A DNA stretch of 64,000 nt from Gemmatimonadota bacterium. Its GTDB lineage: Bacteria; Gemmatimonadota; Gemmatimonadetes; Palauibacterales; Palauibacteraceae. Of the stretch, positions 27,750 to 35,032 are shown one piece after another. The notes below the pieces were generated by a model, which did no database searches, was not told the origin of the DNA, and was given only the letters and a program-made list of their open reading frames with translations. The DNA is taken from assembly GCA_022826685.1 (NCBI GenBank), contig JAJDUL010000015.1, forward strand, positions 1 to 64,000. The letters run 5' to 3'. The translations under genes were made by a program, and so were the position numbers. Positions within the stretch are counted from its first letter, which is position 1. Every line of letters starts with the position of its first letter.

Positions 27750-28754
27750 TTGAGACGACGCGCGATCGCAGCGCTCGTGCTATTCCTGGGGGTTCTGGTC
27801 AGCCAGGGTTGCGGCGGCGAATATCCGCAATCCACGCTGCACCCCAGTTCGGACTCCGCCACGCTCATCGACCAGCTCTTCGACCAGATCTTCTGGTGGG
27901 CGGTCGGCGTGTTCGTCGTGGTGGGGGGCATCCTCATCTACGTGTTCGTGCGTTTTCGGGAGCGCCCGGGGGACGGGCGTCCGAAGCAGGTCCACGGTCA
28001 CCTTCTCCTCGAAGTCGGCTGGACGCTGGCCCCGGCGCTCATCCTCGTGGCCATCGCGATCCCGACCATGCGCGCGATCTTCATCATCGACCGGTCGACG
28101 CCGGATCCGGAAGCGCTCGTCGTCGAGGTCATCGGCAAGCAGTGGTGGTGGGAATTCCGTTATCCGGAACTCGGTATCGTGACGGCGAACGAGGCGCACG
28201 TCCCGCTGGGCCGCACCGTCGACCTGCGGCTCCGCTCCGCGGACGTCATGCACTCGTTCTGGGTTCCGCGTCTGGCCGGAAAGCGGGATCTCGTGCCGGG
28301 CATCGAAAACCAGCTCTGGTTCCGGCCGGATTCGGTCGGCGTATACCACGGACAGTGCGCGGAGTTCTGCGGCACGGCGCACGCCCTCATGGGGATGCGC
28401 CTGATCGTGGACGAACCCGCGGACTTCGAGCGCTGGGCCCGGGCGAACGCGGAGCCGGCTTCGACGCCCGCCGACGCGGAGGCGCGGGCGGGGCAGGGCG
28501 TGTTCATGGCGAACGCCTGCGTGAGCTGTCACGCGGTGAGGGGGACGCCGGCGGAGGGGCAGTTCGGCCCCGACCTCACGCACTTCGGGAGCCGGCTCAC
28601 GATCGCCTCGGGCGTCCTCGAGAACACGCCGGAGAACCTCGCGCGCTGGCTGGATTCCACCCAGCACGTGAAACCCGGGAATCCGATGCCCGAGGTCGAG
28701 CTGAGCGACGCGCAGATTCGGCAGCTCGTCGCCTATCTCGGCTCGCTCCGCTAG
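27750..28754 (+). CDS. coxB: Cytochrome c oxidase subunit II with haem c (caa3 type)
   Basis: Electron-entry subunit of a haem-copper oxidase, 334 residues. A lipobox-like signal ends 'SQGCGG' (Cys21). Two transmembrane helices lie at about 48-70 and 90-112. The CuA domain shows 'MHSFWVP' and 'HGQCAEFCGTAHALMGM' with both Cys, His and Met ligands. A C-terminal cytochrome c domain follows with C257-x-x-C260-H261 and an axial-Met candidate in 'PGNPMPEVE'. The fused haem c makes this caa3 type. The start is TTG without a clear ribosome site. Subunits I, III and IV follow. Confidence 0.95.
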   Translation: MRRRAIAALVLFLGVLVSQGCGGEYPQSTLHPSSDSATLIDQLFDQIFWWAVGVFVVVGGILIYVFVRFRERPGDGRPKQVHGHLLLEVGWTLAPALILVAIAIPTMRAIFIIDRSTPDPEALVVEVIGKQWWWEFRYPELGIVTANEAHVPLGRTVDLRLRSADVMHSFWVPRLAGKRDLVPGIENQLWFRPDSVGVYHGQCAEFCGTAHALMGMRLIVDEPADFERWARANAEPASTPADAEARAGQGVFMANACVSCHAVRGTPAEGQFGPDLTHFGSRLTIASGVLENTPENLARWLDSTQHVKPGNPMPEVELSDAQIRQLVAYLGSLR

Positions 28755-28758
28755 CGCC

Positions 28759-30597
28759 ATGGCGATGACCGAGGCGCATTCCACCGGGATCTGGAGCTGG
28801 CTGACGACGGTCGACCACAAGCGGATCGCGATCATGTACTTCGTGGTCGGGTTCGCCTTCCTGCTCGTCGCGGGCTTCGAGGGACAACTCATCCGGCTCC
28901 AGCTCGCCGCCCCCGAGCGCAGCTTCCTCGATCCGGACCTCTACAACCAGCTGTTCACGATGCACGGCACGACGATGGTGTTCTTCGCCGGCATGCCGCT
29001 CGTCGTCGCCTTCTTCAACTTCGTCGTGCCCCTGCAGATCGGGGCGCGCGACGTCGCCTTTCCGCGCCTGAACGCGTTCTCCTTCTGGGTCTTCCTCTTC
29101 GGCGGCCTCTTCCTGTATGCGAGCGTCCCCCTCCGGATGATGCCCGACGGGGGCTGGTTCGCGTACATGCCGCTGACGAACCGCGAGTATTCGCCGGGTC
29201 TCGGCATCGACTTCTACGTCCTCTCGCTCCTGATTTCCGGCGTGGGGTCGATCGCGGGCGGGCTGAACTTCCTCGTCACGATCCTCAACATGAGGGCGCC
29301 GGGGATGACGTTCATGAGGATGCCGCTGTTCACCTGGATGGCGCTCATCGTCTCCGCGCTCATCCTGCTCGCCTTCCCGCCCTTCACGGTCGGCCTGATC
29401 TTCATGCTCTTCGACCGCAGCTTCGGGACGCACTTCTTCGACGCGGCGGCGGGCGCGGACCCCATCCTCTGGCAGCACCTGTTCTGGGTCTTCGGCCACC
29501 CCGAGGTCTACATCCTCATCCTGCCGGCCTTCGGCATCGTATCCGACGTGATCCCGACGTTCTCGCGGAAGATCCTGTTCGGGTATCCCGTCGTCGTCTT
29601 CTCCGGCGTGCTCATCGCCTTCCTCGGCTTCGGCGTCTGGGTCCACCACATGTTCTCGGTCGGACTCGGGCCGGTGGTGAACGCGGTCTTCGGCGGGGCG
29701 ACGATGCTCATCGCGATTCCCACCGGGATCAAGATCTTCAACTGGATCGCGACGATGTGGGGGGGACGCTTACGCTTCCGAACGGCGATGCTCTACGCCG
29801 CCGGGCTCGTGGCGACGTTCACGATCGGCGGCCTGAGCGGCGTCATGCACAGTTCGCCGCCGGCGGACCTGCAGCAGACGGATACGTACTTCGTGGTGGC
29901 GCACTTCCACTACGTGCTCATCGGCGGCACCGTCTTCGGCCTCTTCTGCGGCTTCTACTACTGGTTCCCGAAGGCCACGGGACGGATGCTGCACGAGGGC
30001 CTGGGGAAGGCCCACTTCTGGCTCACCTTCCTCGCGCTGAACGTGACCTTCTTCCCGATGCACTTCTCGGGGCTCCTGGGGATGCCGAGGCGGACCTACA
30101 CGTACGCGGAAGGGCTCGGTCTGGACATCTTCAACCTCATCTCGACGATCGGGGCCTTCATCTTCACGCTCTCCTTCGTGCCGCTGGTCTGGAATCTGTG
30201 GCGCACGTGGCGGCGCGGAGAGGCGGCCGGACCCAACCCGTGGGATGCGTCGACGCTCGAATGGACGACGGCGTCGCCGCCGCCACACTACAACTTCGCG
30301 GAGATCCCGACCGTCGACCGGCGGGATCCGCTCTGGCATCCCTACATCGAACCGGAGTCGCGCGACGAGGGGGATGAACCCGGGGGCGCCGTGCCGCGGC
30401 GGCAGCCGGACGAGCCGCCGGAGCCGGTGGTCATGCCGAATCCGTCGTACTGGCCGCTCGTACTCGCCGTCGGGATGCTCCTCATGACGATCGGCGCGCT
30501 CGGGTCGCTCGGGCTCACGCTCTTCGGTCTGCTCGTGACGGCGGTGGGGCTCTTCGCGTGGGCCTTCGAGCCCCCGTTCGGCGAGGAGGCGCACTGA
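28759..30597 (+). CDS. coxA: Cytochrome c oxidase subunit I
   Basis: Catalytic, proton-pumping subunit with haem a and the haem a3-CuB site, 612 residues. Recognisable parts: 'TTVDHKRIA', 'NQLFTMHGTTMVFF' (haem ligand), 'VFGHPEVYILILPAFG' with the D-channel Glu and Tyr-His crosslink pair, 'VHHMFSVG' (CuB histidines) and 'VVAHFHYVLIGG' (haem ligands). The GHPEV glutamate indicates an A1-type oxidase. Beyond the usual 12 helices, the C-terminus adds about two transmembrane helices (residues about 560-605). Subunit III is short by about that amount, as in the Bacillus CtaD/CtaE pair. Confidence 0.97.
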   Translation: MAMTEAHSTGIWSWLTTVDHKRIAIMYFVVGFAFLLVAGFEGQLIRLQLAAPERSFLDPDLYNQLFTMHGTTMVFFAGMPLVVAFFNFVVPLQIGARDVAFPRLNAFSFWVFLFGGLFLYASVPLRMMPDGGWFAYMPLTNREYSPGLGIDFYVLSLLISGVGSIAGGLNFLVTILNMRAPGMTFMRMPLFTWMALIVSALILLAFPPFTVGLIFMLFDRSFGTHFFDAAAGADPILWQHLFWVFGHPEVYILILPAFGIVSDVIPTFSRKILFGYPVVVFSGVLIAFLGFGVWVHHMFSVGLGPVVNAVFGGATMLIAIPTGIKIFNWIATMWGGRLRFRTAMLYAAGLVATFTIGGLSGVMHSSPPADLQQTDTYFVVAHFHYVLIGGTVFGLFCGFYYWFPKATGRMLHEGLGKAHFWLTFLALNVTFFPMHFSGLLGMPRRTYTYAEGLGLDIFNLISTIGAFIFTLSFVPLVWNLWRTWRRGEAAGPNPWDASTLEWTTASPPPHYNFAEIPTVDRRDPLWHPYIEPESRDEGDEPGGAVPRRQPDEPPEPVVMPNPSYWPLVLAVGMLLMTIGALGSLGLTLFGLLVTAVGLFAWAFEPPFGEEAH

Positions 30598-31166
30598 TGG
30601 AGGGGCCGACCTCGACGGGGATCCCGAACCGCAAGCTCGCGATGTGGACCTTCATCGGGTCCGAGTGCATGCTCTTCGGCACGCTGATCGCCACGTACAT
30701 GATCTATCGCGGCCGGAATCTCGTGCCGCCCTATCCGCACGACCTCCTGAACATCCCGTTCATCACCGTCACGACCTTCGTGCTCCTGATGAGCAGCCTC
30801 ATGATGGTGCTCGCGCTCGCGGCGGTGCAGAGGAACGACCTGCGGGCGACGAAGCTGTGGCTCGGCCTGACGGCGCTCTTCGGCCTGATCTTCCTCGGTG
30901 GCCAGTACTACGAGTTCAGCCACTTCGTCCACGAAGGGCTGCCGTTGTCGCGGAACCTCTTCTCGTCGACCTTCTTCGTCCTGACGGGAACGCACGGCGC
31001 CCACGTCGCCGGAGGCGTGATCTGGCTGAGCACGCTCCTCGTGAGGACGGTGAACGGGAAGCTCGACGCCCGCCATGCGGAGACGGTGGAGATCGCCGGA
31101 CTCTACTGGCACTTCGTGGACGTCGTGTGGATTATCCTCTTCACCCTCATCTACCTGCTGGTGTGA
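30597..31166 (+). CDS. coxC: Cytochrome c oxidase subunit III
   Basis: Integral membrane subunit of 189 residues with five hydrophobic segments and family residues 'KLAMWTFIGSECMLFGTL', 'GQYYEFSHF', 'TGTHGAHVAGGVIWL' and 'YWHFVDVVWIILF'. It lacks the first two helices of long subunit III forms, which appear at the end of subunit I instead. The ATG shares one base with the subunit I stop (TGATG) and has GAGGAGG upstream. Confidence 0.95.
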   Translation: MEGPTSTGIPNRKLAMWTFIGSECMLFGTLIATYMIYRGRNLVPPYPHDLLNIPFITVTTFVLLMSSLMMVLALAAVQRNDLRATKLWLGLTALFGLIFLGGQYYEFSHFVHEGLPLSRNLFSSTFFVLTGTHGAHVAGGVIWLSTLLVRTVNGKLDARHAETVEIAGLYWHFVDVVWIILFTLIYLLV

Positions 31167-31173
31167 GGCACAC

Positions 31174-31470
31174 GTGAGCCGCCACCCCGCCGAATCGCAC
31201 CCGAGCACGCGCCTCTACGTCGCCGTCGCGGTGATCCTCGCCGCGCTGACGGCGCTCGAAGTGATGGTGTTCTACATCGAGGCGCTCGCTCCCGTGCTCA
31301 TTCCGATTCTCCTCGTGATGATGGCGGCGAAGTTCGCGCTCGTCGCGATGTTCTTCATGCACCTTAAATCCGACGGCCCGGTCCTCACGGCCATCTTCGC
31401 CTGGGGGGTCTTCATCGCCACGGCGATCGTCGTCGGATTGATGGCGATCTTCGGCAAGTTCGGCGCCTGA
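31174..31470 (+). CDS. coxD: Cytochrome c oxidase subunit IV-like protein
   Basis: Small membrane protein of 98 residues with three hydrophobic segments and the 'AKFALVAMFFMHLKSDG' stretch typical of prokaryotic subunit IV (COX4_pro). It is thought to stabilise the oxidase. The GTG start is seven bases after the subunit III stop. Last gene of the operon; no haem a synthesis or Cu-assembly genes (ctaA, ctaB, cox11, sco) follow. Confidence 0.9.
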   Translation: MSRHPAESHPSTRLYVAVAVILAALTALEVMVFYIEALAPVLIPILLVMMAAKFALVAMFFMHLKSDGPVLTAIFAWGVFIATAIVVGLMAIFGKFGA

Positions 31471-31477
31471 TTTCGAG

Positions 31478-31523
31478 CCGTCAGCAGGGTGTCGGGCCGT
31501 CAGCGGGTGTCGGGCCGTCGGGG
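31478..31523. repeat. Short tandem duplication between convergent genes
   Basis: Between the ends of coxD and the DUF4159 gene a 19-base unit (31478-31496), an 18-base near-copy (31497-31514, one base shorter) and a partial third copy beginning at 31515 occur in tandem. No hairpin with a U-tract is evident in this 56-base gap. Confidence 0.7.
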
Positions 31524-31526
31524 CCC

Positions 31527-32330
31527 TCAGCGGGCGGGGGTCGCGGCGAGCGCGTAGAGAAAGAGGTTCACGCCCATCCTGATCGCGGACTCGCGGACCT
31601 CGGGCGCATCTCCGTGTACTCCCTCATCCTCCCAGCCGTCCCCCAGATCGGATTCGAAGCTGTAGTAGACCGCGAGGCGGCCATCGAGGAAGATGCCGAA
31701 CCCCTGCGCGGGATTCCCGTCGTGCTCGTGAATCTTGGGCAGGCCGTCCGGCATCTCGTAGAAGATCCGGTAGATGCTGTGCCCGAGCGGTACTTCGGCG
31801 AGGGGCAGCTCCGGGAAGAGGCGGGCGATCTCCCGGCGAAAAGACTCGTCCAGGCCGTAGTTGTCGTCCACGTGCAGGAAGCCGCCCCCGTACAGGTAGG
31901 CGCGCAGGCGTTCGATCTCGAGCGCGGTGAAGGACATGTTGCCGTGTCCCGTCGCGTACAGGTACGGGTGGTCGGCGAGGTCGGGATCCGCGGCGCCTAC
32001 CTCCGCGGGCCGGTCGGCGACCGGAATCCCCGTCCGGAGCCGGATCTGCTCGAGGAGGTTGTCGAGGCTCGAGGGATTCGCGTACCAGTCGCCCCCGCCG
32101 TCGTAGCGGAGACGTGCGATCGTCGGCGGCTCCGTCCGCTGCGACCCGCCCGGCGGCTGGCCGGCGAGGCTCGGACAAGACCCGAGCGCGGCCAACGCGG
32201 CGGCGGCGACCGTAACGAATCCGAGCACCATCTGCGGCGTGCGGTCGCCCCGCCGCAGCGGGGCGCGGCAATGCGGACAGAGTCGCGTCGCGTCCGGCAC
32301 GCTGGACCGGCAGCGCCGGCACGGCTTCAT
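31527..32330 (-). CDS. DUF4159 protein with N-terminal zinc ribbon
   Basis: The 267-residue protein begins with a double CxxC zinc ribbon ('CRRCRSSVPDATRLCPHC'), then a transmembrane segment at about 34-50, then a DUF4159 domain: 'IARLRYDGGGDWYANPSSLDNLL', 'HPYLYATGHGNMSFT', 'LRAYLYGGGFLHVDDNYG', 'HDGNPAQGFGIFLDGRLAVYYSFESDLGDGW'. DUF4159 is a GATase-like domain of unknown function. The zinc ribbon would face the cytoplasm and the domain the periplasm. AGGAG five bases before the ATG fixes the start. It is convergent with the oxidase operon and divergent from the E1-alpha gene. Confidence 0.88.
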   Translation of the reverse strand: MKPCRRCRSSVPDATRLCPHCRAPLRRGDRTPQMVLGFVTVAAAALAALGSCPSLAGQPPGGSQRTEPPTIARLRYDGGGDWYANPSSLDNLLEQIRLRTGIPVADRPAEVGAADPDLADHPYLYATGHGNMSFTALEIERLRAYLYGGGFLHVDDNYGLDESFRREIARLFPELPLAEVPLGHSIYRIFYEMPDGLPKIHEHDGNPAQGFGIFLDGRLAVYYSFESDLGDGWEDEGVHGDAPEVRESAIRMGVNLFLYALAATPAR

Positions 32331-32511
32331 ACGAACTCCTCCACCACGGCTCGACCTGGGTTCATCCTGGCGCCTCGGTCGCATGGCGCGGCACCTCGGC
32401 CGCGCGGTGTCCCACCCGTAGATTATCGGTTCGCGCGCCCCGGGGCGAAGGCTTAGGATGTGCCGCGCGACGGGCCGCTTTCCGGCCTGCCGGACCACGA
32501 GGACCTGGACG

Positions 32512-33651
32512 ATGCGTCGATACTCGGCCTACGACCCCCCTGAGTACGTCTCCTGGCAGCCGGACCCCGAACTCCTCGAGGAGTACAGGTCGCGCATCCG
32601 GGCGGACGCCGCCCGCGAGCGGGAGATCGCCGCGCTGCCTCCCGAGGCGTACATCGCCCTGTATCGGGGACTCCTCCGCTTCCGCCTCAGCGATATCGCG
32701 CTCACGAGGTGGGTGAAGCAGGGCGTGATCTCGAAGGCGTGGCTCGCGACCGGCGAGGAAGCCGTGACGGTGGGGGCGGTGAATGCGCTCGAACGCCGCG
32801 GTTCCGACGGGGACATCGTAGGTCCCATGATCCGCAACCAGGGCGCGAATCACGAGATGGGCATGCCGATGGCGGAGGTGTTCCGCACCTACCTCGGGAC
32901 GGCGGACGCCCCCGCGGAGGGACGCGATCTGCACCTGGGAGATCTGCGCTACGGCGTGTGTCCGCCCATCAGCATGGTCGCCACGCTGTCGACGGTCATG
33001 AACGGATTTGCCCTCGCGTTCCGGATTCGCGGAGAGCCGCGGGTAGCGCTGACCTGGATCGGGGACGGCGCGACGAAACACGGCGAGGCGCACGAGGCGT
33101 TCGCCTTCGCGGCATCGCTCGGGCTGCCGATCGTCTTCATCATCCAGAACAACCAGGTGGCGCTCGGCACGCGGCTGGACCAGCATCACGTACCGCCCGA
33201 TTTCTCGGCCTGGGGCGCGGCGTACGGGATACCCTCCGAATCGGTGGACGGGAACCACGTGCTCGAGGTCTACGCGGCCACGCGGGTGGCCGTCGAACGC
33301 TGCCGGCGGGGAGAGGGTCCGCAGGTCATCGAGGCGCGGACCTTCCGCATGGGAGGGCACGCGACGCACGACGTGCGCGAGGCGCGGGCCACCTTCTCGC
33401 CCGAGTTGTTCCGGTACTGGGGGCGGCGCGACCCGATCGGACTCTATGAAGAGTACCTGGCGGGGATCGACCTCGGAGTCGCCGGCGCCGGCAACCTGCG
33501 GGACCGGAACCTACGGAAGCTCGCATTGGTGGAGCGGGAAGTGGAGGAGGAGATCGAGCAGGCCGCAGGCGAGGCTCTGGCGAGCCGTGAAAGCGCCGCA
33601 CCCCGCGGCGAAACCGTGACGCACGGCGTGTACGGCGGGGTGTCGGCATGA
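32512..33651 (+). CDS. Thiamine-diphosphate-dependent dehydrogenase E1 alpha subunit
   Basis: Alpha subunit of a 2-oxoacid dehydrogenase (pyruvate, branched-chain or acetoin type), 379 residues. The thiamine-diphosphate motif runs from 'GDGATKHGEAHEAFAFAA' to 'FIIQNN', and 'RNQGANHEMGMPMAE' and 'FRMGGHATHDVREAR' match the family. The ATG at 32512 has GAGGA seven bases upstream; an earlier in-frame ATG gives an N-terminus unlike the family. The expected beta-subunit and E2 genes do not follow, so the partner and true substrate are unknown. The stop overlaps the next gene (ATGA). Confidence 0.88.
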   Translation: MRRYSAYDPPEYVSWQPDPELLEEYRSRIRADAAREREIAALPPEAYIALYRGLLRFRLSDIALTRWVKQGVISKAWLATGEEAVTVGAVNALERRGSDGDIVGPMIRNQGANHEMGMPMAEVFRTYLGTADAPAEGRDLHLGDLRYGVCPPISMVATLSTVMNGFALAFRIRGEPRVALTWIGDGATKHGEAHEAFAFAASLGLPIVFIIQNNQVALGTRLDQHHVPPDFSAWGAAYGIPSESVDGNHVLEVYAATRVAVERCRRGEGPQVIEARTFRMGGHATHDVREARATFSPELFRYWGRRDPIGLYEEYLAGIDLGVAGAGNLRDRNLRKLALVEREVEEEIEQAAGEALASRESAAPRGETVTHGVYGGVSA

Positions 33652-34106
33652 CGGGCTGCGGCGCTCGCCCGCGGCGCTCGGGCACGATCGAGGGCGCATC
33701 GTGGACGGTGTACGAGGCCGCCCGCGCGCGGTCCGGGCTCGGTCTCGGCTACTTCGTCTGCGACGATCCGGAGGTGGCGGACCGACGGACGGCGCTTCCC
33801 GCCGGACTCGCCCTCTCCGATCTCGACGACGAGGCCTTCCACGCGTTGTGGGAGGCGGGACGACCGCTCACGCCGACCGAGCGCCGGGTCGTCGATGGCA
33901 ACGGAGCGATCTGGCTTGCCCAGAGCATGGGACCGGTCTGGGCGGAGGGGGGGCGCGCGGCGGATGCCGTAGGCCTCCGGCTGTGCTGCATCAGCGCGCA
34001 TCGCCCCGTGGTGGAGCTGAACGGCGCCACACTCTCCGAGATGTCGGACGCGGAACTGATCGCGCGCGTCGCCCCCCCCGAAGGAGTCGCGCCATCCTCC
34101 GACTGA
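33648..34106 (+). CDS. Conserved-looking protein of unknown function
   Basis: The 152-residue product has no signal peptide or transmembrane helix and no motif I recognise. It is a mixed alpha/beta chain with several Trp ('WTVYEAARARSGLGLGYFVCDD', 'AIWLAQSMGPVWAEGG'), suggesting a folded soluble domain. It is coupled to the E1-alpha gene by ATGA, and its 3' end overlaps the RNase Z start region by 13 bases, so it is likely translated in that operon. Function unknown. Confidence 0.65.
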   Translation: MTGCGARPRRSGTIEGASWTVYEAARARSGLGLGYFVCDDPEVADRRTALPAGLALSDLDDEAFHALWEAGRPLTPTERRVVDGNGAIWLAQSMGPVWAEGGRAADAVGLRLCCISAHRPVVELNGATLSEMSDAELIARVAPPEGVAPSSD

Positions 34107-35032
34107 CGTTTCTCGGAACGGCTTCCTCGCGGCCGACGGTGTCGCGGAACGTTTCGTCGCTCGCACTGAAGCGCGAGGGGCGGTTGTTCCTCCTCGACTG
34201 CGGCGAGGGGACGCAACGGCAGATGATGCGGTACGGGGTGGGCTTCTCGCTCGACGACATCCTCATCACGCACCTCCACTCCGACCACTATCTGGGGCTC
34301 GCGGGCCTGCTCCGCACGATGAGCCTCCAGGGGCGCAATGAGCGGCTCCGGATCTGGGCGCCGCACGGCACGGGCGAGACGATCCGTGCGCTCCGGGACC
34401 TGGGAGGGGATCGCCTGGCCTTCGACGCGACGGTGCACGAACTCCGGGCAGGCGATGCGGTCGAAGGGGAAGGGTTTCGGGTGGAGGCATTCGCGACCGA
34501 GCATACGCGGCGCTCGCTCGGATACGCCCTCGTCGAGGATGTTCGTCCCGGAAGGTTCGATGTGGCGGCCGCCCGGGAAATGGGTGTCCCCGAAGGTCCG
34601 CTCTTCGGCCGCCTCCATCGCGGGGAGAGCGTGGATCTCGAGGACGGCCGTCGCGTCCACCCGGCCGAGCTCGTGGGTCCGCCGCGGCCGGGCAGGAAGG
34701 TCGTGTACACGGGGGACACGCGTCCCTCTCCCGAGACCGTCCGGATCTCGCGCGACGCCGACGTCCTCGTGCACGAAGCGACGTTCACGGAGCAGGAGAA
34801 GGATCGGGCGCGGGAGACCGGCCACTCCACCGCCGCCGACGCGGCCCGGGTCGCGCGCGAGGCGGGCGTGCGGCGGCTCGTTCTGACGCACATCAGCGCC
34901 CGCTACGCCGAGCGGCCGGCACAACTGCTCGAGGAGGCGCGAGCCGCCTTCCCCCGGGCGGAACTCGCGCGCGACGGCTGGTCCACCGACGTCTCCTTCG
35001 ATGATGCGGACCCCGGAGATCCGGACCCTTGA
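34094..35032 (+). CDS. rnz: Ribonuclease Z, probable ATC start
   Basis: Metallo-beta-lactamase-fold endonuclease that trims tRNA 3' ends, about 312 residues. It has 'LRLTFLGTASSRPTVSRN', the zinc motif 'HLHSDHYLG', a long exosite-like insertion, 'YTGDTRPS' and 'LTHISARY'. No ATG, GTG or TTG lies near the expected N-terminus. AAGGAG (34081-34086) is seven bases before an ATC at 34094, which would give the exact family N-terminus (M-LRLTFLG). A CTG at 34103 is the alternative. The stop overlaps aroA (TTGA). Confidence 0.88.
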   Translation: MLRLTFLGTASSRPTVSRNVSSLALKREGRLFLLDCGEGTQRQMMRYGVGFSLDDILITHLHSDHYLGLAGLLRTMSLQGRNERLRIWAPHGTGETIRALRDLGGDRLAFDATVHELRAGDAVEGEGFRVEAFATEHTRRSLGYALVEDVRPGRFDVAAAREMGVPEGPLFGRLHRGESVDLEDGRRVHPAELVGPPRPGRKVVYTGDTRPSPETVRISRDADVLVHEATFTEQEKDRARETGHSTAADAARVAREAGVRRLVLTHISARYAERPAQLLEEARAAFPRAELARDGWSTDVSFDDADPGDPDP

